Below are positions 17,348 through 26,765 of a stretch of 50,030 bases of DNA, piece after piece (within the stretch, counting starts at the first letter, position 1; every line of letters starts with the position of its first letter). The DNA comes from an uncultured Blastocatellia bacterium (GTDB lineage: Bacteria > Acidobacteriota > Blastocatellia > Chloracidobacteriales > Chloracidobacteriaceae): positions 1 through 50,030 of the forward strand of contig CALGZC010000024.1 of assembly GCA_937934745.1 (NCBI GenBank), written 5' to 3'. The notes under the pieces were generated by a model. That model was not told where the DNA came from and did not search any database. It worked only from the letters and a program-made list of their open reading frames with translations. The position numbers and the translations under genes were made by a program.

Positions 17348-17429
17348 CGGCGGCGCTTCCCCTCCGGCGAGCCGTTCTGCGGACGACCCTGCCACACCAC
17401 TTCAGCGGAGCGCAAACGACGGCCCAACG

Positions 17430-18320
17430 CTACAACGCCGCAGCACCACTGACAACCTCAATGATTTCGTTGGTAATCGCCGCCTGTCGAATGCGATTCA
17501 TGGTGAGGGTCAGGTGGGCAATGACTTCGCCGGCGTTGCGGCTGGCGGAATCCATCGCCGCCATGCGCGCGCCATGTTCAGACGCGACCGATTCCAACAA
17601 CGCTTGGAAGATGCGCGTTTCCACGAAACGCGGGAGTAGGCGTCCGAGAATTTCCGCCGGAGGCTGTTCGTAGATGTAGTCCGGCCCGGTCTCGGTGTCA
17701 GCCTCAGCTAAGGCCGGGCGTACTACCGGCAGCAGTTGCTCAATTCGCACCACTTGGGAAATTGCAGAGCGAAACTCGGCATACACAAGATGAACGCGGT
17801 CGGGACGCACGGGGAGGTTTTCCTCATCTTCCGCAGCGCCTTCATAAATATTGAGGATGTCGCGGGCAATTTCGACAGCTAACTCGTAGCCAAAGGTCTT
17901 GGATGTGACGTTGGTATATTCCTTGCGAATCGGAAAGTTTCGCCGCCGGAAAACATCGCGTCCTTTGCGTCCGATCACAACCAGCTCGACGCGCTCGTTC
18001 GGGTGCTCGACCACATACTGCTGCACGGCCCGAATCAGATTGGCGTTAAACGCACCGCAGAGGCCCTTGTCGGCCGTCATCAGCATCAGGAGCGTCCGGT
18101 TACCGGTTCGCTCCTCCATCAGTGGGCTGGTGAAATCCGTCACGGCGACTGCGAGATGGCGCAGGACCTCCTGCATTTTCTGCGCATAGGGGCGCGTCGC
18201 TAGCACCCGCTCCTGAGCGCGCCGGAGCTTTGAAGCCGAGACGAGTTTGTAGGACTTAGTGATCTGGCGCATGTTTTTGACGGCCTTGATGCGCCGTCGC
18301 ACGCCCTGCAAATTCGGCAT
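17430..18320 (-). CDS. atpG: ATP synthase F1 subunit gamma
   Basis: Gamma is the central rotor stalk of F1. The 296-residue sequence has the diagnostic N-terminus (RRRIKAVKNMRQITKSYKLV followed by SASKLRRAQ) and C-terminus (ASRNAGEVIAHLTLTMNRIR with QAAITNEIIEVVSGA). An insertion-like acidic segment occurs near residues 160-170 (EGAAEDEENLPVRPD). Phototrophs such as cyanobacteria carry a redox-regulatory insertion near this region, but this one has no cysteine pair. The start is ATG at 18320, 32 bases after atpA. Confidence 0.97.
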   Translation of the reverse strand: MPNLQGVRRRIKAVKNMRQITKSYKLVSASKLRRAQERVLATRPYAQKMQEVLRHLAVAVTDFTSPLMEERTGNRTLLMLMTADKGLCGAFNANLIRAVQQYVVEHPNERVELVVIGRKGRDVFRRRNFPIRKEYTNVTSKTFGYELAVEIARDILNIYEGAAEDEENLPVRPDRVHLVYAEFRSAISQVVRIEQLLPVVRPALAEADTETGPDYIYEQPPAEILGRLLPRFVETRIFQALLESVASEHGARMAAMDSASRNAGEVIAHLTLTMNRIRQAAITNEIIEVVSGAAAL

Positions 18321-18352
18321 AGCTATCCTCTCTGCACGGAAACCGTTTAGGT

Positions 18353-19864
18353 TTACACGACAAAGATCTGTTTGAAGGCGTCGGCGGCCGCCTTCATCTT
18401 GGTCTTAATCTCGTCAGTGAGTTCCTTCTTCGTGGCAATTTCCTGCAACAGGGCACTGTGGTTGTTTTTCAGATAGATGAGGAGTTCCGTCTCAAAACGC
18501 CGCACCTCAGAAACCGGAATGTCGTCCACGTAGCCGTTCGTTGCCGCCCAGATTACGAACACCTGTTCCTCAAGCGGCATAGGCGAATACTGGCCCTGCT
18601 TGAGAATTTCCGTCAGACGCTGCCCGCGCGCCAGCAGGCGCTGCGTCGCCTTGTCAAGGTCGGAGCCAAACTGTGCAAAGGCCGCCAGTTCGCGATACTG
18701 CGCCAGCTCCAAGCGGAGTGTGCCGGCAACCTGCTTCATCGCCTTAGTCTGCGCCGAACTACCGACGCGCGATACCGAGTTGCCCACGTTGATGGCCGGA
18801 CGAATACCGGCATTGAACAAATCGGTTTCGAGGAAAATCTGGCCATCGGTAATCGAAATGACGTTGGTGGGGATATAAGCCGAAATGTCACCTGCCTGCG
18901 TTTCGATGACCGGCATGGCGGTCAGAGAACCACTGCCCCGTTTTTCATCGTACTTGGCGGCGCGCTCGAGCAGCCGCGAATGCAAGTAGAATACGTCACC
19001 GGGATAGGCTTCCCGGCCCGGCGGCCGCCGCAGTAGCAGCGAAATTTCACGGTACGCGACGGCGTGCTTGGACAAATCATCATAGATGCACAGGACGTGC
19101 TTGCCGCGATCCATGAAATACTCGCCCATGGCCGTTCCGGCATAGGGTGCAATGTATTGCATGGCGGCCGGGTCTGAAGACGAAGCCGACACCACGATGG
19201 TGTAGCTCATCGCATCGTGCTCTTCGAGCCGCTTGACCAGTTGGGCAATCGAACCCTTACGTTGACCGATGGCAACGTAGATGCAGATCAAGTCTTTGCC
19301 CTTTGAGTTGATGATCGTGTCAATGGCGATGGTCGTCTTGCCGGTCTGCCGGTCGCCGATAATCAGTTCACGCTGTCCACGCCCAATGGGAATCATCGCA
19401 TCAATGGCTTTGATGCCGGTCATCATCGGCTCTTTGACCGACCTGCGTTCCACGATCCCCGGCGCAAGTCGTTCCACCGGATTGAAACCGTCATTGGCAA
19501 TCGGGCCGCGTCCGTCAATCGGCTCGCCGAGGGCATTGACGACGCGCCCCAGAAAGCCCTCGCCCACCGGGACCGACATGATGCGCTTGGTGCGCTTGAC
19601 CAAATCGCCCTGTTTGATGGCGTGGTACTCACCGAACAACACCGCCCCCACCTTGTCTTCCTCGAGGTTGAGGGCAATTCCCTTGACATTGTGGGGTAAG
19701 TCGAGCAGTTCGCCGGCCATGACTTTGTCCAAGCCGTGGATCTCGGCAATGCCATCGCCGACTTTGATCACAGTTCCAACTTCAGCGACGGTAACACCAA
19801 CCTGGAAATTTTCAATTTGTTCACGGATCAGTTGACTAATCTCGTCGGCTCGAATGGCTTCCAT
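18353..19864 (-). CDS. atpA: ATP synthase F1 subunit alpha
   Basis: Alpha is the non-catalytic nucleotide-binding subunit of the F1 hexamer. The 503-residue protein has the Walker A motif [19 protein letters not shown] before it, and the conserved ISVTDGQIF-like segment [20 protein letters not shown] and [20 protein letters not shown]. Length and order match the family. I start at the ATG at 19864 ([10 protein letters not shown]); an upstream in-frame start at 19876 adds only four residues. It lies 27 bases after atpH. Confidence 0.98.
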   Translation of the reverse strand: MEAIRADEISQLIREQIENFQVGVTVAEVGTVIKVGDGIAEIHGLDKVMAGELLDLPHNVKGIALNLEEDKVGAVLFGEYHAIKQGDLVKRTKRIMSVPVGEGFLGRVVNALGEPIDGRGPIANDGFNPVERLAPGIVERRSVKEPMMTGIKAIDAMIPIGRGQRELIIGDRQTGKTTIAIDTIINSKGKDLICIYVAIGQRKGSIAQLVKRLEEHDAMSYTIVVSASSSDPAAMQYIAPYAGTAMGEYFMDRGKHVLCIYDDLSKHAVAYREISLLLRRPPGREAYPGDVFYLHSRLLERAAKYDEKRGSGSLTAMPVIETQAGDISAYIPTNVISITDGQIFLETDLFNAGIRPAINVGNSVSRVGSSAQTKAMKQVAGTLRLELAQYRELAAFAQFGSDLDKATQRLLARGQRLTEILKQGQYSPMPLEEQVFVIWAATNGYVDDIPVSEVRRFETELLIYLKNNHSALLQEIATKKELTDEIKTKMKAAADAFKQIFVV

Positions 19865-19891
19865 GGGATTCCTCACAGCAATCCGGTCGGC

Positions 19892-20425
19892 TTAGTAGCG
19901 CCGGGTTAGTCGCTCCCGAAGCTCGGCAAGTTGGGTGCGGATTGAACCGTCGTAGTACGTGCTCCCAACGCGCGCCACCACGCCGCCAATTAACTCTGGC
20001 GCTTCCTTATAGGTCGGTCGGATGTCGCGACCGACCAACTTGCGCAAACACTTCTCCAGGGCACGCCGCTCACGCGCCCCCAGCGGTTGGGCGCTCGCCA
20101 CCTCGACCGCAACGATGCCGGAACGCGCATCCAGTAAAGCTTCCAGGGCGGACTCAATGTCACCGAGGACGGCCATGCGCTGGTGCCGCAGGACAACGAA
20201 GAGAAAATTCGTCGTCATCGGATGCGGTTTTAGGCGCGCGCAGAGGGCCGATAAAAGGCGCTCTTTCTGGTCGAGGGGCACCGTAGGGTTCGTCAGGGCT
20301 TCGGCCAGCAGATTGTGCGTGACCATGAGCTGGTGAAAAGCCTTGACCTCTTCGGCAACGGTTGGCAGTTCAGCGCCGGCGGCGTCGGCCAGGGCACGGG
20401 CGTAACGATTGGCGAGTGAACTCAT
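19892..20425 (-). CDS. atpH: ATP synthase subunit delta
   Basis: Delta (OSCP) joins the peripheral stalk to the top of F1. The 177-residue sequence has the conserved N-terminal six-helix domain (SSLANRYARALADAAG) and the C-terminal DIRPTYKEAPELIGGVVARV, then STYYDGSIRTQLAELRERL. The start is ATG at 20425. It lies between atpF and atpA with short gaps (32 and 27 bases), within the same transcript. Confidence 0.95.
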   Translation of the reverse strand: MSSLANRYARALADAAGAELPTVAEEVKAFHQLMVTHNLLAEALTNPTVPLDQKERLLSALCARLKPHPMTTNFLFVVLRHQRMAVLGDIESALEALLDARSGIVAVEVASAQPLGARERRALEKCLRKLVGRDIRPTYKEAPELIGGVVARVGSTYYDGSIRTQLAELRERLTRRY

Positions 20426-20457
20426 TGGCAGTATCAGCCTTCACTTCACAGGGTCTG

Positions 20458-20973
20458 TCAAGCGCGTTGTTGCTCAAGCTGGGTGGTGTAGCTCATCACC
20501 AAGCGAGCTTGGTCGGCTGCAGAGAGTTCGCGCCGAATCAGGGACTCGGCTAACTCAACCGCTTTCGAGGCGGCAAACGCCTGAAGTTCCAGCCGCGCCG
20601 ACCGGACAGCACCCTCGATCTCCAACGTGGCGAGGCGACGAAGGCGCGCAGCGTCGGCTTCGGCTGCGGCTACAATGCGGTCGTACTCCGCCTGGGCGTC
20701 CTGTTCGGCCTGACTGCGAATCGCATCCAACTCAGCCTCAAGCCGCGCAAAGCGCTCTTCCAGCTCACGTAACTTCGTTTCGGCCAACGACCGCTCCTGT
20801 CCGGCGCGAGAGAGCGCATCCCGGATGTTCTGGGCGCGCTTGCGCAGACCTTCCGTCATTGGCTTGGCGAGGAGAAACGTCAGCAGCGCGGCATAAATGC
20901 CGAAGTTCAGAAACTTTGCCCACAGCGGAATGCCGGCCGCCACCAACCACGACAGGGACAATGTCAAGCTCAT
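20458..20973 (-). CDS. atpF: ATP synthase subunit b
   Basis: This 171-residue peripheral-stalk subunit has an N-terminal membrane helix (about residues 8-34, LVAAGIPLWAKFLNFGIYAA) and a long coiled-coil helix rich in Glu, Arg and Ala. It starts at ATG 20973 and overlaps the stop of the b' gene (ATGA), so the two stalk subunits are translated together, consistent with a b/b' heterodimer. Confidence 0.92.
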   Translation of the reverse strand: MSLTLSLSWLVAAGIPLWAKFLNFGIYAALLTFLLAKPMTEGLRKRAQNIRDALSRAGQERSLAETKLRELEERFARLEAELDAIRSQAEQDAQAEYDRIVAAAEADAARLRRLATLEIEGAVRSARLELQAFAASKAVELAESLIRRELSAADQARLVMSYTTQLEQQRA

Positions 20974-21461
20974 TCGGTCACTCCAATGCGGCGACCCAAG
21001 ATGGCTCCGGCGATGGAGGCCGCTAGCTGCTCGGCGTCGCGCGTGAGCGTCGCCTTTAGGGCGGCAACCTGGGCATTGAGCGCCTGTGTTGCCGCCGCTA
21101 CATCGGCGGCAGCCGCCTGCTTGGCATCCTCAAGTAGTTGGGTACGGCGCTGTAAAGCTGCTGCCCGCCGTTCCGCCATAATCTGCGCGGCCTCAACGCG
21201 CGCTGCCCGCAGCGCTGCCTCGTACGCTGCCAGGCGTTGGTCGTAATCGCCAAACATCTGTTGCACGCCGCTCGTCAAACGCGCACGTTCCTCAAGCACG
21301 CCAAGAATCGGCCGGAAGACCAGAGCATTCAGCAGATAGGCGACGACGAGAAAGACGCCAACAGTGACCAACAACGACCAGTCAGGCGTCAGTAGGTTGC
21401 TTTCGGCGGCAAGGAAACGACCTATTCGTACAGCACTGAGGCCGAATGACGATTCGATCAT
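20970..21461 (-). CDS. atpF2: ATP synthase subunit b' (second b-type subunit)
   Basis: This 163-residue second stalk subunit has a membrane helix at about residues 29-48 (SLLVTVGVFLVVAYLLNALV), the conserved FRPILGVLEER turn, and a long Ala/Glu/Arg coiled coil. Most bacteria have one b gene; paired b and b' occur in cyanobacteria, chloroplasts, purple phototrophs and some others. It starts at ATG 21461 and is the first gene of the run; the 195 bases up to tRNA-His should hold the promoter. The genes for a and c are not upstream. Confidence 0.92.
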   Translation of the reverse strand: MIESSFGLSAVRIGRFLAAESNLLTPDWSLLVTVGVFLVVAYLLNALVFRPILGVLEERARLTSGVQQMFGDYDQRLAAYEAALRAARVEAAQIMAERRAAALQRRTQLLEDAKQAAAADVAAATQALNAQVAALKATLTRDAEQLAASIAGAILGRRIGVTE

Positions 21462-21656
21462 AAAAGCAACGACAGCACCGGAGCCACGCCGGGCGCATGC
21501 ACCTGTGGGTAGTTTAGAAAGCAGGCTGCGAAGTTACCCGTGGACACCGCGACTGTCAACCTGGAAACTTCATTCCCCTCCCTAGTCACACACCGAGTCA
21601 CACAAGGACTTCGCTCCGCCACCGGGACGGCAGCACACCACCGGTCGGCAAATCAG

Positions 21657-21734
21657 TGGGGCGAGTGATGGGATTCGAACCCACGACCTCTTGAGCCACA
21701 ATCAAGCGCTCTAACCAACTGAGCTACACCCGCC
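21657..21734 (-). tRNA. tRNA-His (GTG)
   Basis: The minus strand folds as a full cloverleaf: acceptor stem GCGGGTG/CACTCGC with the extra 5' G (G-1) typical of tRNA-His, D arm TAGCTCAGTTGGTTAGAGC, anticodon stem CTTGA/TCAAG with loop TTGTGGC (anticodon GTG), and T arm GTGGGTTCGAATCCCAT. The discriminator C and CCA are encoded in the DNA (21660-21657). Confidence 0.97.
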
Positions 21735-21812
21735 ATCAAAGAAGTCCCGGATGGTAATGGACACTGCCCGGTAATGCAACCCTGGCGTTGCAGGGACGAA
21801 CCAGGAGCCGGA

Positions 21813-23762
21813 CTACTGCTTTTTCGCATCGTCATTTTCCAGCCCGAAGACCTTACCGACCAACGCTTGCAACCGCTTGCCGGTGGCGATCCGCAAACTT
21901 TCGGTACGGCGCAGTGAGGTGGGCTGTTTGGCCTCGATGGCTTGCCGCCGTTGCCTCAGCCCTTCATGGTCTGGAGCCAGCGCCAGGCCGCGGTCAAGGC
22001 ACTCCATCGCGCGCGACTCCAGTCCAAACTTGATGTAGAGGTCGGACAGCTCCATCAGCAGCTCCGGCACTTCATCTGAATCCTTGCACAAATCAATGGC
22101 CGTCAAGAACGCTTTTTCGGCCTCTTTGTTGCGCCCCGGCATCCGCATGAGAACGCGCGCCAAGAGCGCATGGTAATCGGCGTTGTTCGGTTTTTGCTCA
22201 AGTGCACGGCGGATGGACTGGTACGCCCGCTCCACGTCCCCGTTGCCCATGTACTCAACGGTGCGTAGGTACAACTCCGCGGCCGGAATTGGCGGTGGTT
22301 CGGGCGGCGCTGCCTGGGATGGTTCCTGGGATAGTTTCGAGTAGGCGCCGGTTGGCATACGCGACGGGGCCGCGTTCGGAGGGGCGTTGGGCGGGACGGA
22401 GGTGCCCAAACGCGGGTATGCGCCGGTTGGAGGCCGCTGCGGCAGCGGTGGTGGCTGTGGCGTTGGCGGCGCCGACAATTCCGGTGTCTGTCGCTGCAGT
22501 CGTTTGAGCGCCGGCGGGGTGGGAAAACCCGCCTTCACAGGTGGCGGCGCCGTAGGCGGGGCCGGTGGAGCCGGACGGGACGGAAACGATGGCGGCTTGG
22601 GTGCATTTGCAGACGGCGTGTGCGCGGCCACCGAGCTGGTGGACGTCGGTCGCGCCAGCGGATAGGCGCCGGTCGGGAAACGGCTGCCGCCTGGCGTTGT
22701 GCGCACCGTGTGTTCACTAAGGGTGGCATCGTACTTGCGGCGCTTTTCTTCGTCGCTCAGCACTTCATAGGCTTGCTGAACTGCGATAAAAACGCGCTCG
22801 AGTTCGCCCTTAACTTGAAAGTCAAAGGCCGCCAGTTGCGAGTGACGGTCAGGGTGAAATTTTTTCACCAGTTCCCGGTAAGCTTTTTTGAGTTCCTCCG
22901 GCGTAAAGCGCCGGTTGACACCCAAGACTTGATAATGGCTGCCCCCGGACTCCACAACCCGAATCTTTTCCTCCAGTTCAAAACACAGCTCAGCGGCGCG
23001 GGCAGCATCAATTGCACCGACGGCGGCAGACGGTTTATCGGCCGCCTCAATCGGGGGCGGCGGTTGTTCATCGGCAAAACGCACAATTCCGGCCAGCGTG
23101 AAAGCGCACAGGGCGCGCAGGACACGCTCCTCCGGTAAAGGGACGGCGCAACAAACGTCGGCCACACACAGCGGCACATCCAACCGCGAGAGGACGAAGC
23201 CTTCTTCCGGCGTGAGGGTGACCCCATCCAGGCTCAGCGAGGAACTTGAAACCGGCTGGAGCAGGCGGCGTGAGTCACCCAGCCAACGGCGGATGAGATT
23301 TATGTCCGGTAAGTGACGGATGCCGTCAAAGATCAGGCCAATCGGGGAAAGCCGTTGCCCAAACCCATTCACACTGATGTGCTGGGACTGGAACTGGTAC
23401 TCACCGCTTGTCCAATCGAACAGTGAGTGCACAAGATAGGTGATGTGGCCGACGAGCAGGGCTTGTACGTCAGATGCCTTTAGGTAGCCTAATTCGACCA
23501 GGCACTCGCCCAGTTGTTTCCCGGGCTTGGCGGCCGCCATGGCATGGGCAAGCTGCTCTGGGGAGATGCAACCCAGCATGCACAGCCGTTCGCCAAACCG
23601 TTCGGCGACGACTTCACTGGCGGCATAGACCACCGTCCCCTGTTCAAAATACACATGGCGCACCGTCCCTGACCGGCGGAAGGTCAGAATTCCGCTCAGC
23701 CGCTGCTGGTGGCCTATGCCAAGCAAGCGCGGAACGCAGATATCTTCGAGTCGCTTTGTCAT
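21813..23762 (-). CDS. DUF4388 / J-domain / TPR multidomain protein
   Basis: This 649-residue protein has four parts. Residues 1-130 match a DUF4388 (PATAN-type) domain (GILTFRRSGTVRHVYFEQGT then VVYAAS, GELCMLGCISPEQLA-like repeats). Residues 276-347 form a J domain with the HPD tripeptide at 303-305 (KKFHPDRH), which stimulates Hsp70 ATPase. Residues 350-495 are a proline-rich linker. Residues 495-600 hold TPR-like repeats. The linker contains three PTGAY copies (363, 445, 470). Such proteins occur in Acidobacteriota and Deltaproteobacteria and may link surface or motility signalling to DnaK; that role is inferred. It starts at ATG 23762 between the two tRNA genes and is transcribed with neither. 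Confidence 0.85.
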   Translation of the reverse strand: MTKRLEDICVPRLLGIGHQQRLSGILTFRRSGTVRHVYFEQGTVVYAASEVVAERFGERLCMLGCISPEQLAHAMAAAKPGKQLGECLVELGYLKASDVQALLVGHITYLVHSLFDWTSGEYQFQSQHISVNGFGQRLSPIGLIFDGIRHLPDINLIRRWLGDSRRLLQPVSSSSLSLDGVTLTPEEGFVLSRLDVPLCVADVCCAVPLPEERVLRALCAFTLAGIVRFADEQPPPPIEAADKPSAAVGAIDAARAAELCFELEEKIRVVESGGSHYQVLGVNRRFTPEELKKAYRELVKKFHPDRHSQLAAFDFQVKGELERVFIAVQQAYEVLSDEEKRRKYDATLSEHTVRTTPGGSRFPTGAYPLARPTSTSSVAAHTPSANAPKPPSFPSRPAPPAPPTAPPPVKAGFPTPPALKRLQRQTPELSAPPTPQPPPLPQRPPTGAYPRLGTSVPPNAPPNAAPSRMPTGAYSKLSQEPSQAAPPEPPPIPAAELYLRTVEYMGNGDVERAYQSIRRALEQKPNNADYHALLARVLMRMPGRNKEAEKAFLTAIDLCKDSDEVPELLMELSDLYIKFGLESRAMECLDRGLALAPDHEGLRQRRQAIEAKQPTSLRRTESLRIATGKRLQALVGKVFGLENDDAKKQ

Positions 23763-23973
23763 CCAAACGACCCCTTAGGTACGAACGTGTGCGGGGCATT
23801 GCAACACAACCGGCAGCAATAGTCATCGGTAGGCTCACAGTATTCATTACGTACCGGGATTTGGCAAGTCGGTTACTTCTGCTGCAAAGTGTTGCTCAGA
23901 AATGCTCTCTCAGACGTGACAACGGCCCGACGTTGTGGTTGAATCGTCACGCGCCGCCTGACGGCGAACTCAA

Positions 23974-24050
23974 CGGGATGTGGCGCAGCCTGGTAGCGCG
24001 CACGCTTGGGGTGCGTGAGGTCGCTGGTTCAAATCCAGTCATCCCGACCA
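23974..24050 (+). tRNA. tRNA-Pro (GGG)
   Basis: The plus strand folds as a cloverleaf: acceptor stem CGGGATG/CATCCCG, D stem GCGC/GCGC, anticodon stem CACGC/GCGTG with loop TTGGGGT (anticodon GGG), T arm CTGGTTCAAATCCAG, and encoded ACCA at 24047-24050. Its 77-base length matches bacterial tRNA-Pro. Confidence 0.97.
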
Positions 24051-24067
24051 TGTCTGAACGACCTACG

Positions 24068-24098
24068 CGGCGAGACGGTTTGACCTGCCTCGCCGTTT
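24068..24098 (+). terminator. Possible terminator after tRNA-Pro
   Basis: A perfect 7-bp stem CGGCGAG (24068-24074) with CTCGCCG (24089-24095) encloses a 14-base loop and is followed by TTT. It lies 17 bases after the tRNA. The T run is short, so strength is uncertain. Confidence 0.4.
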
Positions 24099-24164
24099 CA
24101 CTTTCGCCGCAGCCACGGCGCAACTTCTGTCCCGGCAACGGACCTCTCAGCTTTTCAACCACAT

Positions 24165-24923
24165 ATGCCGCTGATTCTGGTTACCAATGACGATAGCATT
24201 TACGCCTCCGGGCTGCGGGCCCTGGTGGAATGCCTTCAACCGCTGGGAGAGGTGATGGTGGTTGCCCCGGCCGGCGAGCACAGTGGCTGCTCCCGCGCCG
24301 TGACCCTGGGGCGGCCGCTGCGCGTCCGCAAGCAACGGGAGCGGGACGGCTGGTATGCCGTTGAAGGCACGCCGACCGATTGCATCATCTTTGCCCTGCA
24401 CTGGCTGCTGAAAGGTCAGCCACGCCCGGACGTTGTTGTGTCCGGCATCAACCGCGGAGCCAACCTCGGCGACAGCGTGACCTATTCCGGCACGGTTGCC
24501 GGTGCGCTGGAAGGCGCCGTCAACGGCATTCCCAGCCTGGCGTTTTCACTCGTGTCGCGTAATAACGTGTTTGATTACAGCCATGCTGCCGACTTTGCAA
24601 GCCGGCTGACACGCAAGGTCCTCCGGTCGGGACTCCCTCCAAAGACGTTACTCAACGTCAACATTCCCCCTGGGCCGATTCGCGGCTACCGCTTGACACG
24701 CACGGGCACTCGCTTGCTCTGCACAAACATCGAAGAACGATTTGACCCGCGCGGGCGTCCCTATTACTGGATTGGGACGGAAGCCGACGGCCGCGACGAA
24801 GCCGAGGATGTGGACTATGCCGCCATCGCCGATGGTCTCGTGGCCATTACCCCACTGCGCAACGATCTGACCGATCGCCACGCCCTGGCCCAGCTCAAGC
24901 ACTGGGAAATTGAAGACCTCTAG
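24165..24923 (+). CDS. surE: 5'/3'-nucleotidase SurE
   Basis: SurE removes phosphate from nucleoside monophosphates and is linked to stationary-phase survival and stress. The 252-residue protein has the N-terminal LVTNDDSIYASGLRAL (metal-binding Asp pair), SGCSRAVTL, the VVVSGINRGANLGDSVTYSG segment with the catalytic Asn, and GIPSLAFS. The start is ATG at 24165, 115 bases after tRNA-Pro. No pcm (protein isoaspartyl methyltransferase) is next to it. Confidence 0.96.
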   Translation: MPLILVTNDDSIYASGLRALVECLQPLGEVMVVAPAGEHSGCSRAVTLGRPLRVRKQRERDGWYAVEGTPTDCIIFALHWLLKGQPRPDVVVSGINRGANLGDSVTYSGTVAGALEGAVNGIPSLAFSLVSRNNVFDYSHAADFASRLTRKVLRSGLPPKTLLNVNIPPGPIRGYRLTRTGTRLLCTNIEERFDPRGRPYYWIGTEADGRDEAEDVDYAAIADGLVAITPLRNDLTDRHALAQLKHWEIEDL

Positions 24924-25756
24924 GAACAGTTGCTATGCAGCCCATCACAGCGCTGCGGTTTGACATCACCGAGCCCGCTGGCAGCACTCGTTTTCGGGCT
25001 ACCCGCGCTTGTCGCCCTCCCCTTCCGGCAACCGCCCCAGACACGCCTGATGACGCTTCCCTTGCAGTTCCTCTCTGCCTTGCTCCGGTGGGCCTTCGGT
25101 GTGCGCCAGCGGGCTGTCGGCAATGCACACACCCCCCGAGCGCAGCAGGGCAATCACCTGGTTACCGGTAACCATCTGAGTTTGGACGATATGCCGCCGT
25201 TACTGTCACTCAGTCCCCATCCGTTCATCGGTAAGCAAGAAATAAGCAAGAAATTGGGTACGTGCCCGTCATTACCTTCGCCAGCAACGTTGGTGGCAAT
25301 CTTCTTGGCCATGCCGATTCCGACAACAGAAAGCGTGTTCGGCGTCACGCCGGGCGCCACATCCGTGAAGTCAGTTCAACCTACCTCTTCTCCGAAGGAA
25401 CGCGCAGCAAGCCCGGCACACCCAGGGGAGAACAGAACCCTACCGGAGACCGATCTGGACGGCGTGGCAGGAACACATTCCGGTTGTTCCGGTGGTCATT
25501 TTCCGGTGGTAATTTTCGGCTTGGAAAACATCCCCAGGCAACTGCTGACACACGTTTGGATGCGGTACGCTTCTCCATTGAAGCCGACCCGACTTTGCTA
25601 CGCAGGATTCGCTCTTCAGGAACAGTGTGCACCCGCCTGCCGGCAGCAGGGACACACACTATGCTCACCGAGTTGAACGTTGCCGCCGATCAGTTCGCTT
25701 CCGGCGCCGTCTGACAACCGACAACTCGGTCGCCGACTAGGACCGGACCACACGCT
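24924..25756. other. 833-bp stretch with repeats and no supported gene
   Basis: Long frames exist on the plus strand, for example 24930-25676, but they are low-complexity, lack family-like segments and start with TTG. I see no rRNA, tmRNA, RNase P or 6S RNA motif. The stretch contains a 16-bp palindrome (25159-25174), a tandem 11-bp repeat AAGCAAGAAAT (25233-25243 and 25244-25254) and TTCCGGT repeats near 25478, 25487 and 25501. It may be decayed coding sequence or regulatory DNA. Confidence 0.45.
25159..25174. promoter_or_regulatory. Perfect 16-bp palindrome
   Basis: TGGTTACCGGTAACCA reads the same on both strands. Such a perfect palindrome could be the operator of a dimeric regulator or a chance remnant; it lies 583 bases before the era start, and no nearby regulator gene explains it. 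Confidence 0.35.
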
Positions 25757-26707
25757 ATGGGGCAAGAGCAACCCTTGGAAACCGCCATTTCTCGCGCTTT
25801 ATCTGAGTCCACTCCGGCCGACGCAGTACGGAGCGGCTTTGTCGCCATCATTGGCCGTCCGAACGCCGGCAAATCTACGCTGGTGAACTTCTTGGTCGGC
25901 GAAAAAATTGCAGCCGTCTCCGACAAGCCACAGACAACCCGCACCCGCATTCTGGGCATTGTTAACCGTCCCCAAGGACAAATTGTCCTTGTGGACACGC
26001 CCGGTGTTCACAAACCCGGCTACCGCCTCAACAAGCGCATGATGCAGGCCGTACTTGATGCGCTGGCAACCGTGGATCTTGTTGTCCTGCTGCGTGATGC
26101 ATCCGTACCCACCGGTAACGGCGACCGTTTCGTACTCAACTTGGTCAAACAATCCGGTCGTCCGGCGCTTTTGGCGCTCAACAAGATCGACCGCTTCAAA
26201 GAAAAAGGCCGGCTGCTGCCCCTGATTGACTTCTACCGTCATGAATATGACTTTGTGGACTACGTCCCGATTTCGGCGTTGACCGGTGAGGGGACGGATA
26301 CCCTGCTCAACTGTCTGCTCCAACACTTGCCGGTTGCGCCGCCTCCCTTTGCCGCAGACGATCTGACCGATCAGACCGAACGAACACTGGCGGCGGAGTT
26401 TCTCCGGGAACAGCTTCTCCGGCGTCTTTCGGACGAACTGCCGTTTGTCGTCGCCGTCGCGGTTGAAAAATGGGAAGAACGGAAAGACGGCGGACTTAAC
26501 CTGTCCTGTGTCATTCTTGTCGAACGCCAATCACAACGGGCGATTGTTCTCGGACGCGGGGGTCTGCGCCTGCGCGACATGGCAACCGCTGCTCGGGCTG
26601 AAATTGAAGCAATGCTGGGGCGCAACGTGTTCCTTGAAATTTTTGTCAAGGTCGAACCCCACTGGCGCAATAACGAACGATGCTTGGACGAGTTAGGCAT
26701 CCACTAA
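25757..26707 (+). CDS. era: GTPase Era
   Basis: Era is an essential GTPase that binds the 3' end of 16S rRNA and aids 30S assembly. The 316-residue protein has G1 GRPNAGKS (33-40), the Era effector-like QTTRTRILGI, G3 DTPG (80-83), G4 NKID, and a C-terminal KH domain (ILVERQSQRAIVLGRGGLRL then EIEAMLGRNVFLEIFVKV). Era is usually about 300 residues; the N-terminal 27-residue extension here is unusual but short. It precedes prmA by 58 bases, both acting on the ribosome. Confidence 0.97.
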   Translation: MGQEQPLETAISRALSESTPADAVRSGFVAIIGRPNAGKSTLVNFLVGEKIAAVSDKPQTTRTRILGIVNRPQGQIVLVDTPGVHKPGYRLNKRMMQAVLDALATVDLVVLLRDASVPTGNGDRFVLNLVKQSGRPALLALNKIDRFKEKGRLLPLIDFYRHEYDFVDYVPISALTGEGTDTLLNCLLQHLPVAPPPFAADDLTDQTERTLAAEFLREQLLRRLSDELPFVVAVAVEKWEERKDGGLNLSCVILVERQSQRAIVLGRGGLRLRDMATAARAEIEAMLGRNVFLEIFVKVEPHWRNNERCLDELGIH

Positions 26708-26709
26708 TC

Positions 26710-26726
26710 AAGCCCACCCGGGCTTT
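26710..26726 (+). terminator. Small hairpin after era
   Basis: A perfect 6-bp stem AAGCCC (26710-26715) with GGGCTT (26720-26725) and loop ACCC follows the era stop. There is only a short T run, so it may be a weak terminator or an attenuating hairpin before prmA. Confidence 0.3.
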
Positions 26727-26765
26727 CCCAGCACGTTGACCGTGCGCGCTTACCGGTGGTGCACG

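Noticed and set aside
24930-25676. Long plus-strand frame of 248 codons after surE
   Set aside because: It begins with TTG, is rich in Ser/Pro without family-like segments, and overlaps repeats; composition does not resemble neighbouring genes.
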